Assembly (NCBI GenBank): GCA_036362985.1
Contig: JAYGXS010000004.1
Span: forward strand, 31,341,206-31,405,205
Reading direction: 5' to 3'
DNA from: Ligula intestinalis
Taxonomy: Eukaryota; Platyhelminthes; Cestoda; Diphyllobothriidea; Diphyllobothriidae
Length of the DNA: 64,000 bases
Positions 55,501 through 62,960 of this stretch are shown here, piece by piece. Each line of letters starts with the position of its first letter. Within the stretch, counting starts at the first letter, position 1. The notes under the pieces are model-generated. The model was not told the origin of the DNA. It was given only the letters and a program-made list of their open reading frames with translations, and searched no databases. A program made the translations under genes and the position numbers.

Positions 55501-58451
55501 AGAAGTGCAGCGGTTGCGAGAGGAGACTGTCGATCACCTCCATCAAGCTGATCTCATTTCAAAGGAAGTATGGCGTCTCGAAGAAGCAGTGGCTAAGAAG
55601 GACCGTCAGGTAATGAGATGTATTTTGGAATACCATTTCGCATGCTCCCTTCCCGGATCTAATAATTTGCTTCCACTAAACTAAGTTTATTATATAACGG
55701 GCCAGATTTAAGCCACGAAGGCTGGGCGATTCTTACATCCAACGCAATATGTCTTGCAGTAAACTCTGAAGTTTTTTTTATTTAAAAACCCCAACACTCT
55801 TCTTTCATAAAACGCCTAGTTATTTGCAGAAGTTCTCAAACTATCCTTGGCTTTGATCTTCTTTACTCTGACGGTCGTTTTTAGTAAGCGTTTGTACTGT
55901 CTTAAGCCATACGTACCGAAGTAAAAGATGCTGTTGTCTCAAACAATAGAAAGCTCTAAGTGTGAAAGTGACGTCATAAGCACCATAGCTTTAAAAAGTA
56001 CCCGGATGGGTGGTCTTTTACGTAAAAACCTTGCTTGTACGCCGTAGTTGGATGACCTATATAAAAAAAGTTAGCATGAAGATTCTTAGAAAAATTACTT
56101 CCGATAAAGAGAAAAACAGAAGAGAGCAGGTTTCATGTGCATTTGGGGATGACTTCCTAGTAAACCTTTACGCGTGCATAAAATTCTTAGGCAAAATTTA
56201 TAATTTGAAGTCAATCATTTGCTATATAGCGAGTATGGTAACTAAGAAGACTGCCAGAAAAAGGACAATAGGTATGCGGATTTAGGTAATAAGAAACTGA
56301 TTCGAATGACTCACTAGACTGCGTCGGAATTGAGCGCGCTCAAAGACGTGTCCGAAAGGCCAAATGGGAACTGGAAATAATGACTAAAGTATTCCTTTCA
56401 TCATCCCCGGAAGAGAAATAAGAAGAGACGATTTCTGGGACCAAGGTGTATTTTTGATCCCAGAAATCGTCTCTTCTGCTTCTTCCTCCTTCGGGGATAA
56501 TGAAAGGAGTACTTTATCTGGACCGCCAATTTTTTTGCAAATTAATGATCTAAGTCTTTGTAGTATTCTTACTGACAGTTAAGAGATAAAACGTGGTGAA
56601 GCTCAGCAAGCACAAGTTGCAAGACGTCAAAAGACAGCGAAGTTGCTACCGTTTGTGATGTAACTGAGGCGCCTGGATAGGTGCATGAAACCATCGTATT
56701 AGAGGAAACCAAGCGAAATGAGCTTTAAGCAAATGTCCTTATATGAAACGTAAACAGCAAAAACAAATATCCATTTCAGAAACAAAGCTTGAAAGCAAAC
56801 GCAATGAGTACCTCCGATTTGGCCAAAAACAAACAGCAGAAAAATCTGCAATCCTGTGCTTAGTCTTCATCAAGAAAAGTGCTCGCAAGGGTTCCGTTTA
56901 AGGGAACTTCCGAATGAGCCCAGCAAGCATGTCTATATAAACTTCTTTACAGCCCAAACGCCTGTCAGTTATGTGTGTCTTTTATGTGGTAAGACATTAG
57001 TTAGTTTCTGTAGGAACTATGCGTGCAACCTAATTCCACAAGCAGGTATGAGCCAGAGATGTCAATAAACTTTTATTAACCAAAGTTGACGCCCTCAACT
57101 CATGACTTGCTTAATTTAACTTCTCAAACAACTCAAATCAGCTTTCTCCGGTTAAGGGAATTGCAATATTTCAGGAATTCAAAATTTTCCAGGAAGAAAA
57201 TGAATATTTCTCATATGTCTTATAATTATTAGTAACATGTAGAGAAGAAGAGGATAAGAAGGTTCAAATTCTTTGATGTTGATATTTAAAGTAAGGCAGA
57301 TTCAATCGTTGGAGGATGTGGTCCCAATGAGCTTCATAATTTACATATGTCCTTATATTGCAAAAAATCCGATCGATCAAATAAACTTCTATTGACGTCC
57401 TCTTATTTTAGTTGCAGTGTCTGGCAAATAAACATTCAAGTTTTAGGCTCATGTGCTGCAAGTTGAATAAGTAATCTACGGTTGTAAAATAGTTCAAGAA
57501 AGTAATTTATTTTTTCTAAAAAATAATGGGGAATAATATTTATATACCCTCTGGTAAACGCTATGATGTCAATAATTGTTATAGAGTCAGAAGCTATATG
57601 CTGGAACCATCTGTAAAGGTAGTGGGAAAAAAGATACGAACATAAAAGCGGTCCTGTTTGCTTTAGAAAATCTATCTTTTATGAGTAACGCTGGGTTGAC
57701 ATTTTTTAAAAAAAGGAACTTTAAAACGCATTTGGCGGGGTAATTCTCAGGTGTTTCGACGTGCTGAGCAAAATTTAAAAGCCGCGCCGATTTTAAATAA
57801 CTCACAGACTGACATTGACAGTTGCTTGCATTTAACGAAAAACTAAGACACCACAATCAAATGTTCACAGTAAGGACTTACAAGAGAGGAATTAGAACTT
57901 GGATTTTCATTTTCTGGCGCCCAGTAACAAGGGATTACAATAAAATACGAATGCATAAACTCAGCTTGCTTCCTATAAACCATGAACTTATTTTTTTCAT
58001 TCATTTACACAAAATGAACCACAAAAATAGCTGGTCAATAAAGCGTTTATTTCTGTTTGAACAGAGGATAAAATCATAGCAGTGAGAAGCATTATTAATA
58101 CTATGTCAGCTTTAATAGCCCATAGTTTTGAAGCAAGGATGTGCCAGTCAAAGTTGCAACTCTACAAGAATAAGCAAGCGGTCTGTGACAAAAAACGAAT
58201 AAGGAAAATACTCAGGTTAATCATAATTTCCACGCAAATTAACCTTTTTTATCATTATTCATTGACAGATAACGTCACTGAAGAGGGAAATGCTTGTCCT
58301 TGTCAGTGAAATTGAATTCCTTCGAGATGAGCTGGCTCGGCATCTTCCGGAGGACGACCGCTTCGTCAGTGAGCAAATGTTCAGCGGGAACCACGAAGTC
58401 ACAGATATTCTCTCGCGTTTCAAAAATATGAAATCAGACTGGGACATTTGA
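22353..58451 (+). CDS. Coiled-coil protein gene, nine exons, about 572 residues
   Basis: Exons 22353-22568, 24991-25055, 28010-28165, 31708-31846, 35776-36110, 42362-42560, 47492-47713, 55406-55609 and 58269-58451 have GT/AG borders, and their phases (0,2,2,0,2,0,0,0) join without a frame break. The product has a basic, Ser-rich N-terminus of 72 residues, a short amphipathic helix, a less helical patch (GSLPNVFPPEDEAMER), then some 380 residues dominated by heptad-like Glu/Lys/Leu/Ala sequence. It ends in a conserved-looking non-coiled tail, EVTDILSRFKNMKSDWDI. Such proteins are often centrosomal, ciliary or cytoskeletal, but I recognise no family and claim no function. Extra phase-compatible exons could be missing, notably in the assembly gap. 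About 34 kb of intron hosts most of the PLE pieces described here. Confidence 0.8.
22569..24990 (+). other. Intron 1
   Basis: AT-rich, no element recognised. Confidence 0.6.
24991..25055 (+). CDS. Coiled-coil gene, exon 2
   Basis: After ATATCAAG the exon reads KRMEEIYKAKIARLKEELNF and ends in split codon AG before GTAAGT. A short amphipathic helix with heptad Leu/Ile spacing. Confidence 0.8.
26579..26662 (-). ncRNA. Hammerhead ribozyme with PLE tail, type 3
   Basis: On the - strand the core CTGACGA (complement of 26650-26656) leads to an imperfect stem II (ATCCG with CGGAT, one bulge), then GAAACGTC (complement of 26623-26630). GTCT before the core pairs with AGGC after the site (one G-U pair). 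The tail has TTGTCCCAGCGATCGAGTC then four TTC/TCT units. No PLE coding piece adjoins, so this is an isolated end. Core bases are all intact. Confidence 0.65.
27780..27900 (-). ncRNA. Hammerhead-like motif with A3-U8 core, type 4
   Basis: On the - strand CCT, then ATGACTA, one unpaired A, a perfect seven-pair stem II (GGATTCC with GGAATCC around CGAC), then GAAACGTC (complement of 27847-27854) and AGG. CCT and AGG form stem I directly next to the core, which fixes the register. Relative to CUGANGA, C3 is A and G8 is U. The tail AAAGTCCTTGTTCCAGTGAT and TTC units follow. Confidence 0.5.
28010..28165 (+). CDS. Coiled-coil gene, exon 3
   Basis: Starts after TCTTTAAG, completing an Arg codon, and ends AG before GTAAGA. 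Encodes a non-coiled stretch including QGVIHAGSLPNVFPPEDEA and EDPEAWLLISQVM. Both borders are phase 2, so a symmetrical exon. The acceptor is weak because its pyrimidine tract is short. Confidence 0.7.
28166..31707 (+). other. Intron 3
   Basis: AT-rich, no element recognised. An additional exon with phase 2 at both ends could hide here unnoticed. Confidence 0.5.
31708..31846 (+). CDS. Coiled-coil gene, exon 4
   Basis: Acceptor TTTTACTTACAG, donor GTAATT. Encodes KNNDLTTLVTQLKQRVQCLA followed by QSEAELMKKLSESIETAEL, a clear coiled coil. Confidence 0.8.
34648..34676 (+). repeat. Isolated PLE type-3 tail
   Basis: TTGTCCCAGCGATCGAGTC followed by TTCTTCTTCTC is the same tail as after the hammerhead at 26.6 kb, but no ribozyme precedes it. 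A severe 5' truncation is the simplest reading. Confidence 0.6.
35477..35775 (+). repeat. Duplicated splice-acceptor region before exon 5
   Basis: Sequence around 35510-35570 (CTTAAAATACGTG, CCATAAACCTGTGCCTG) resembles 35714-35771 (CTTAAAATACAGC, GTCACAAACCTATACCTG), which includes the pyrimidine tract of exon 5. Offset is about 203 bases. The copies differ at many positions. Confidence 0.5.
35566..35665 (+). repeat. Dispersed repeat, copy at 35.6 kb
   Basis: CTACAAAGATCAG, then GGCATCCTGCCATCGTTAAC and CTATTCTCAACCCA, match 38050-38150 in order (CTACAAAGATCAG, GGCATTCTGTCATCATTTAC, CTGCTCTCAAATCA). Family unknown. Confidence 0.55.
35776..36110 (+). CDS. Coiled-coil gene, exon 5 (largest)
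   Basis: Acceptor TATCCAAG, donor GTTAGT at 36111, which leaves phase 2 and fits exon 6 exactly. The 111 codons are nearly all coiled coil (LYLELDASRVRFEEALQD through EELRGKLEAAQREIGKLREA). A GTTGCT slightly upstream is a weaker donor that would break the frame with exon 6. The exon is GC-richer than its surroundings. Its upstream splice region resembles sequence about 200 bases earlier. Confidence 0.8.
36261..36895 (-). pseudogene. PLE GIY-YIG C-terminal fragment
   Basis: On the - strand the frame reads AVARRLDPNSQLVTHIGETG, then FDIQGATIVGRGASKAEI and LEAWYSDENSVNRHLDF, the second half of the PLE nuclease domain with the usual Glu and Asn (LEAW and NSVNRH). The GIY and YIG motifs are absent because the fragment is cut at about 36883, where an inverted copy of its own downstream sequence begins. 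It cannot encode an active enzyme. Confidence 0.75.
36297..37068. repeat. Head-to-head inverted repeat around a PLE fragment
   Basis: Left arm 36297-36487 and right arm 36883-37068 are inverted copies with small indels (for example GCGGCTGTGTATGTTGGCCT in the left arm and its complement in the right). The spacer of about 395 bases carries the nuclease fragment. Both PLE 3' ends point outward. Confidence 0.8.
37080..37122 (-). ncRNA. Decayed hammerhead motif
   Basis: On the - strand CTGATGA (complement of 37111-37117) is followed by a weak stem II and GAAGCGTC (complement of 37084-37091) instead of GAAACGTC. The G at position 15.1 would still make a G-U pair. Probably inactive or slow. Confidence 0.45.
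37785..37872 (+). repeat. PLE tail running into a TTC/TTG microsatellite
   Basis: ATTGTCCTAGCGATCAAATC (a mutated type-3 tail) is followed by about 60 bases of TTC, TTG and TTCTGG units. It suggests the TTC end of the element seeded a microsatellite. Confidence 0.6.
38045..38150 (+). repeat. Dispersed repeat, copy at 38.1 kb
   Basis: Partner of 35566-35665, same order of conserved blocks. Confidence 0.55.
40015..41095 (+). pseudogene. PLE: reverse transcriptase end, linker and GIY-YIG domain
   Basis: 5'-truncated element. The reverse transcriptase survives from PMGSPLSGLIAEAVLQRLEA with an intact catalytic RYVDDTFVIIHRD. A stop follows FTKILN, then IQFTMEEEKDSQLPFLHV and the linker AEVQYLKKLFKMNGYPGAFV. 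After another stop comes the nuclease domain: FGIGVAHSLEGTIRRKL, GVIYRIDCLCGQANYISETG and RMHQHDPAV. The YIG motif is YIS here, a change of a normally invariant Gly. A stop after RTSRLL precedes a readable RHVELSEAYLALREQ. A broken copy. Confidence 0.9.
41126..41215 (+). ncRNA. Decayed hammerhead and tail of the 40 kb PLE
   Basis: TTGACAA (41129-41135) stands where CTGACGA is expected (two transitions), then one extra T, a stem II still pairing GAGCTC with GGGTTC by Watson-Crick and G-U pairs, and GAAACGTC at 41155-41162. The tail CCTGGTCCCAGAGAGCGAC and CTTCTTCT follow. It lies just after the PLE coding end on the same strand. Confidence 0.55.
41379..41830 (+). repeat. G-rich tracts and a direct repeat
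   Basis: A G run interrupted once lies at 41379-41398 and GGGGGTGGGGGAGGGGG at about 41574. Either could form a quadruplex. GGCGGT and then GGCCGCGACAAC occur at about 41396 and 41772, so two related units of about 375 bases are likely. No coding capacity recognised, despite open frames at 41764-42051. Confidence 0.5.
42362..42560 (+). CDS. Coiled-coil gene, exon 6, abutting the gap
   Basis: Acceptor CTTTTTTACAG. Encodes LVDYREKTELQMQLEEEHKR through ISELHDRAEKAETEVV and ends SLEKQ. The donor GT is the last known dinucleotide before the N run, so the donor consensus cannot be checked. Confidence 0.75.
42563..42962. other. Assembly gap (400 N)
   Basis: Exactly 400 unknown bases, so probably a placeholder length. 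It begins two bases after exon 6 and ends at the edge of a palindrome. Confidence 1.
42963..43013. repeat. Perfect 20-base palindrome at the gap edge
   Basis: AGGTAATCGAAGAACAGTCT (42963-42982) and its exact complement (42994-43013) flank 11 bases. The right half runs straight into the type-4 hammerhead, so the left half should be the start of a mirror copy inside the gap. Confidence 0.9.
43010..43095 (+). ncRNA. Hammerhead-like motif with A3-U8 core, second copy
   Basis: CCT (43011-43013), then ATGATTA, an unpaired A, stem II GGATTCC with GGAATCC, GAAACGTC (43040-43047) and AGG. The same A at position 3 and U at position 8 as the copy at 27.8 kb, with the same CCT/AGG stem I, but a different base at position 7 and in the loop. 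The tail TCCTTGTTCCAGTGATCACA and TTC units follow. Confidence 0.5.
43944..44246. repeat. 87-base inverted repeat
   Basis: Arms 43944-44030 and 44160-44246 are inverted copies with about six differences (CTTTTTAATCTCCGGAGAAA in the left arm). The spacer of 129 bases begins with CCTTTTAGCAAGTACCTAG, which recurs after the hammerhead at 44.37 kb, so the spacer belongs to the same element. Confidence 0.85.
44298..44372 (+). ncRNA. Hammerhead ribozyme with complete core
   Basis: CTGATGA at 44304-44310 is followed at once by GCCGG (44311-44315), pairing with CCGGC (44350-44354). GAAA is at 44355-44358. The last A begins the perfect palindrome ACACGTGT (44358-44365), stem III, and C44366 is the expected cleavage nucleotide. 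CCCA (44300-44303) pairs with TGGG (44367-44370) as stem I. Inside stem II a second helix forms (GCAGCTG with CAGCGGC, one mismatch). All conserved core bases are present. A rival hairpin, TGGGTGACCCA, includes one strand of stem I. Confidence 0.8.
44368..44427 (+). repeat. Direct repeat after the hammerhead
   Basis: CCTTTTAGCAAGTACCTAGC and the next 35 bases match 44034-44087 with few differences. It shows that the 44.0 kb inverted repeat and this ribozyme are parts of one element family. Confidence 0.75.
44415..44630 (-). pseudogene. PLE GIY-YIG C-terminal fragment
   Basis: On the - strand: KRRDHLSKVAMHCLDTERNF, TCIVGICPSKKGREALEVMH and SDDSCINRRIELAGVYKH. It is close to the fragment at 47.96 kb (KGREFLEAIYSDESCINRHV). 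Only the region after the YIG motif remains. The neighbouring hammerhead is on the opposite strand, so it belongs to an inverted end. Confidence 0.7.
47050..47098. repeat. Head-to-head palindrome of PLE type-3 tails
   Basis: AGAAGAAGAAGACTCGATCG and CT, a 5-base centre GGGAC, then AGCGATCGAGTCTTCTTCTT, one mismatch in 22. Each arm is the tail found after the type-3 hammerhead, both 3' ends outward. Confidence 0.9.
47492..47713 (+). CDS. Coiled-coil gene, exon 7
   Basis: Acceptor CCCATTATAG, donor GTGAGC, phase 0 at both ends. Encodes 74 codons of coiled coil, with RHEEEIKELFQVARARELEM and LITQYRSTLLKLREESR. Confidence 0.8.
47848..47884 (-). ncRNA. Possible hammerhead remnant in the 47.8 kb arm
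   Basis: On the - strand CTGAAGA (complement of 47874-47880), one extra C, a stem II keeping CTGG with CCAG, then GAAA (complement of 47850-47853). The matching right-arm sequence has CCGAAGA and GAAA. Together they point to an ancestral GACGCTGG/CCAGCGTC stem II. I could not define stem III or the cleavage site. Confidence 0.3.
47958..48290 (-). pseudogene. PLE GIY-YIG domain fragment
   Basis: On the - strand: LFVYKIPCGDCDAICCGHTG, then STRIHENQLAVKRCNQLSEV, HKFAWDQTRIVGFCPHKKGR and SDESCINRHVDLESMY. The GIY equivalent is VYK and the YIG position reads CCG, so the second Tyr is lost; R, H, E and the late Asn remain. The frame is cut upstream at the arm junction near 48284. Confidence 0.8.
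51400..51480 (-). ncRNA. Hammerhead-like motif, R1 family, inverted copy
   Basis: On the - strand CTGATGA (complement of 51426-51432), then TGGATTGCT, GAAA (complement of 51413-51416), the palindrome AACATGTT and TGCCGAATAG. It aligns with 227-270 and 52536-52580, including upstream CAATTGTACGATTTTCATTA. Stem II is too short to be convincing. Confidence 0.4.
52080..52585 (+). repeat. R1 repeat, copy 2
   Basis: GC-richer block ending in a hammerhead-like core: CTGACGA at 52539-52545, GAAA at 52554-52557, then ACATGTGCTTGTC. The part from 52355 parallels the start of the window. The palindrome after GAAA is imperfect here, so this copy is probably inactive. Confidence 0.5.
55406..55609 (+). 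CDS. Coiled-coil gene, exon 8
   Basis: Acceptor AAACCTAG, donor GTAATG, phase 0. Encodes 68 codons with TEQEVQRLREETVDHLHQAD and VWRLEEAVAKKDRQ. The start of the exon (LFDSTLEAFGRKHK) is not strongly coiled; a slightly different acceptor is possible. Confidence 0.7.
55610..58268 (+). other. Intron 8
   Basis: AT-rich; the only element recognised is the palindrome at 56385-56516. Confidence 0.6.
56385..56516. repeat. Head-to-head palindrome of PLE type-2 tails
   Basis: Arms 56385-56440 and 56458-56516 are inverted copies of the tail after the hammerhead at 3.55 kb (GAAATCGTCTCTTCT and the CATCCCCGG block), separated by 17 bases. The ribozyme itself is missing from both arms. 3' ends point outward. 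Confidence 0.9.
58269..58451 (+). CDS. Coiled-coil gene, exon 9 (end)
   Basis: Acceptor TTCATTGACAG, stop TGA at 58449-58451. Encodes SLKREMLVLVSEIEFLRDEL, then the tail LPEDDRFVSEQMF and EVTDILSRFKNMKSDWDI. No AATAAA was seen in the next 300 bases. Confidence 0.8.
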   Translation: MTSLKREMLVLVSEIEFLRDELARHLPEDDRFVSEQMFSGNHEVTDILSRFKNMKSDWDI

Positions 58452-59149
58452 TGTGCATTTCCTCCGTGGGCCTCCTTGTACCGCAAATTTACACTTTCAT
58501 CCTACCTTGTTTACTGTTGGTGTTACGATTTGATATGATTACCTTGTCGTTGTTCCTTTATTCTTGTACGTAAACAACCGTGGCCTTTGGCACACCAACA
58601 TCACAAGCCTGTTATATTTTCAGTACTTTCGAGATTTCTAAATAATTTTGTCTCTTTAAGTATAAAAAGCATTGTTCTGCGGGAGTGGTTGAACTGATTA
58701 ATCTCGGACGCCTCTGACTTCCCTAGGTGAAATGTTGTGCTGGCGACAAACAAGAAGTCACCTACGGCGCTTACTTTGTTCACGAAGAGCTGAGAGCGCA
58801 CCCATTTAATTTCCTTAAGTTGACTAAGACAGATGGAAATTCACAGTCAGGGACACCACCGGAATGTACTTTTACAAAACATTAGTTGTCCGTGCCTCGT
58901 CGTTTCTAATTGAGAACAAGAATGAATAGGAAGGCATTGGTGATGAATGCTTGAGACAGCAGGGTTATCAATACTCGAACAGATACTGAAATTTGAAGTC
59001 CGAATGAATCACTGTAAGCAATGGGATTGCTGTAAGGCGGTCACACTTCCGGGTCTCTTTGAAAGAGGCAAATCACGAAACAACTAGCAGTTTATATAAA
59101 ATCTCAACTCCCTCGTGGTACTTTTAGTCACACTGGCACGGGGTATGAA
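58452..59149. other. No gene recognised
   Basis: Presumed 3' untranslated region of the coiled-coil gene followed by intergenic DNA; no canonical polyadenylation hexamer seen. Confidence 0.4.
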
Positions 59150-60230
59150 GTCAGTCACACTCTAGGACAGCTTCTTAATGAAAACTGAACTTAATCTGCA
59201 GGTGTTAAGGCATGAAACCTCATTTAACACAGCTGATGCCAAACCTGCCAACATGGTTGCTGCTGTAGAATCAAGTATCAGCCAAACAGAAGCAACTGAC
59301 GAAACGAAAAACCTCGTACGCCATCAGGTGTCGTCCCTCCTCATGGTGCATCAACCACGCGACACTCTCTCCAAGGTGGAACGTAAGGCACTTAAAGAAC
59401 TCAGAGCCGACAATGACCTCGTTATCGTGCCGGCGGACAAGGGGTGGTCCACTGTCAGGACAGGACAGACTATATTCGCAAGGCTCAAACTTTGTTAGAC
59501 GATCGTCAGTCCTACGTCCCATGCAAATCCAACCCCATGAAAACGCTGACATGCGAGATCAATACAAAGCTGTTGGCAATGGAGAACTCGAGGGCCATAC
59601 CGTCAATCGACCGACGCATGGCGAGAGCACAAGAAACGGCTCTAGCCCGCTTCTATGGTCTCCCTAAGGTGCACAAAGAGGGCGCACCCCTCCGGCCAAT
59701 CGTATCTCGCAAAGGAACTCCAGCCTACGGACTGGCACAGTGGCTGTTCCAACGGCTCAAATTCTTGACCGATGATTCATCCACAACAGTCAGGTTGTCA
59801 ACGCAATTCCTGGAGAAACTTAAAGGGGTAAACCTCCTGCCAAATGATATCCTAGTTTCCTTTGATGTCAGTCCCTTTTTACTTCTATTCCACAGGACCT
59901 GGCAGTCGAGACTATCCAACCACGCCTACGAGAGAAGTACGATGAAATGGAGAATCACCTTGGGCATGTACAAGTCCTCCAGCTCCTCAAGTTCTGCCTG
60001 AAGACGTACTTCACCTTCAACGGAACTATCTACGAGCAGGTGAAGGGCAGGCCCATGGGTTCGCCCATTTCCGGACTCAGCAGAGGCGGTCATGCAACGG
60101 TTGTAGTCGGTGGTTTTCCAACACCACAGACCGAAATTCTGGGTTCGGCATGTGGACGACACCTTCGTCATTGTTGAGCGGGGTCTAACGTATTCCAGTG
60201 GACGGGCAGATCAGACAGTTGGAAGGGGAA
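59150..60230 (+). pseudogene. PLE N-terminal region and reverse transcriptase
   Basis: The first frame reads TLSKVERKALKELRADNDLV and IVPADKG. After a frameshift the second gives DRQSYVPCKSNPMKTLT, ALARFYGLPKVHKEGAPLRP, IVSRKGTPAYGLAQWLF and SFDVS, the first catalytic Asp. A further shift gives YDEMENHLGHVQVLQLLKFC, TYFTFNGTIYEQVKGRPMGS and PISGL. The second catalytic motif reads RHVDDTFVIVERG near 60155, with His in place of the usual Tyr. A stop sits inside the VMQRL region. Similarity ends by about 60230, so the linker and nuclease are missing: the mirror image of the 3'-only copies elsewhere. Confidence 0.9.
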
Positions 60231-62960
60231 GTAGTCTCTCTAACTTTCTACGTAAATCATCGGTTACAATAGAAGCCTTGTGACCTGGTCTTTGAAAAAC
60301 GCGAAAGCCCCATAAAACTATTATTCCATTACATTTCTGAACCAGGTATATTCATCCAGCTTTGGGATGTCTGGGCGTCCGAATTTAATTCCTACTGCAA
60401 TCAGCATTCAAAAGGAGAATTCCTACGATGTGATAACATTCAAACAATTAAAACCACCGACGCGTCTTTCCCATGGCAATTTTGATATGTCGCTCGTAGC
60501 TTCGTCTGAATAAGCCTGAGAAGAGTCTCATAAAATGAGTGGCCAAAGCCCTTACAATCTAGTCTTTCGGTCACTCGCAGATGCTTTAAATATCTTGCGC
60601 CTGAAAGAAATCTACTTCAGCCCTTGATGGTGCAAGATATTTCCATCGGCATTTTTTCGCAAGTCAAACTTTCAAATTCCGTTTCCGTTTGAAACAGTAT
60701 ATTCTCGTATCTGCCCCAGAAACCCTTGGTCGTGATTCATTCTGGCAGAAAAATACAGCATATGTACGTTTTGCTGAATTTTCTTCGCAGACGACCATCG
60801 CTGGGGACAAGGAAAAAAGTCCTAGAAAATGGCAAAGAAGCAAGGAATTCTCCAGTTTGCTTTGACTGTCAGTTAGCGCCATGCACTTCGAAATACTTTC
60901 TTTTTGAATGCCCCCGACAGTTTGGCGGCTGCCCTAATTGCTTTCAGCCTTGCAAACAATTGAGTATTTTTTTCGGCCGTGATCGTTGTACCGCCACATG
61001 TTTGCATTTGCACAAGTTAGAAAACCGATAATTCCCTTCTCCGTCTGACCGTCGACAATTCCACTTCACAACCTGTCTGGCAAAAGGTCATCGTCATGAT
61101 TGTACTGCTCAGCTTGACTTTTTAGTTCGAATAACTACAGGTTTCGAAACTTTACAACGTTTCCTTCCGTTTTACCATATTCCCGGACGTGTTCAGCTGG
61201 CTTTAGCTCACACATTTAGACAAAGCCGCCGATGTACCTGCTAAACAAATCAACCAATTGACAATGCAGTAAACTTCCACAAGAAATAAATACACTTGAC
61301 CTAGCTCGGACACCAATACGAAGGTGACCAATACCACAGAGCGGCATTCTTCCTGGCATAATTTCACACTGTCTTTAAATGCGTAGGTCACATAACTTAA
61401 GGTTACCACCATAACCAACATTTGGTTTTATACACATGACACACTCAATTCCTGTATTTTTTAACCCTACCAACCAAGGACTGTGGCGCTCAATATACAC
61501 CCACAATCTTAACGTTGTAACAGTTTGCTATATAGATCATGACGGAAAAACCCCCAGAATTCTGTAATACGGAACCACTCGCAATGGGATTATAGGAGGG
61601 AGGCATATCGGGGCGTCGGAGAAATAAAAAGCGAAAAAAGCAAACGAAAACAGGAAATTGCAGATAACATTATCATCAAAACTAATGTCTGGCACAAACA
61701 ATGTGCGCAATAATTACAAAACAAATTAAAGTAACTATTAATAATTAAATTAAACAATAAATTAAAAGACCAATAAAATGCAATTATCATCGGTCCCATT
61801 GTTAAGATTTTCTGAGTTTTTTCTCTCCGTGCTGAACCATATAATAAACTGTTACCCTTAACGCCACAACACCGGTCAAGTGCTGCACTAGGAATTAGTC
61901 TGTCTGGTACCAATGAACAATCTCTCACGATCGAATTTCAACACAAAAGGTTGTGAGATGTGCGATAGGTACGCAGGTTGCAGAAGTAAATTATAAATAA
62001 AGAAATTCATTGAAAGGTTAATTTGAGGTTTCAAGGTCAGCGTTTTCGGCATAACTTCTAGAAATAATGACGGCGTCTATAAAATTTCCTTTCACTACTC
62101 CAATAAACAGTCATAGCAATTTTATAAATTAAGAAGCGAAAATTGGGTACAAAATTCCTGACCTATGTAGTTTTTATTCCATAAATCACTAATCACCTTT
62201 ATTCGACTGCCTGTGAGGACATCATGTTTCCTTTAATGCATGACAAAACTATCATTTCCCTCACTACATTTCATAATTTCACCTTTTTCGATGTGAACTA
62301 TAGAGAGAAGGGGTCAATGATTTATCCGAAAAATCGAAGATGTGCTAAGGATAACACAGAAGTTTTGGATCTAGATAAATCACACCAAGAGTTGCTTACG
62401 AATCTCCGAAGTCGTTTTATAATCTTGAGCGGGTCTTCTCAGTCTACTTTGTATTTCTCGATCTTCCTTCCGAAACTAATTTTGGTCTTTATGCTTATGA
62501 ATGTGTTTGATAGAAGTGAGCACCATGCGCAATGTAATCTGATATCCGCATAAAAGGCTCATGTGTTCTGTTGCATAAGATATGTCAAATGTAGCGTGGC
62601 GCACCAACACGGCTTTGTGCCTATCTGCAAATGAAGGCGGCTGCACTGCAACGTATTCAAACATCGGCTTGACAGATCAGCACCCGCCATCCAGTGCCCC
62701 TTTAATCCCTTGCTTTCTCTCGTCTTCTAACTGTATCATTAGCAGTCGCTATGCGACTGTGTGTAAATTGTAGTGAGAGCGAAACGGCGCAACGTCAAAC
62801 TTATCAGCCACACTTTCTTCACCCTAGCTCACCTGGCTCTGATGATAGGGCAGTTTCAAAATGATCGCAGGTGGTTTTAGTTGCAGTGGTTGAGAAAGCT
62901 AAACGGCCCACGTGAGCGTATCACAGTAAAAATAACAAATGGTAAATCCGAAGAATCACA
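60231..62960. other. No gene recognised
   Basis: Short chance frames only (60726-61031, 61590-61928, 62224-62553), none with a domain or good splice sites. Confidence 0.5.
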
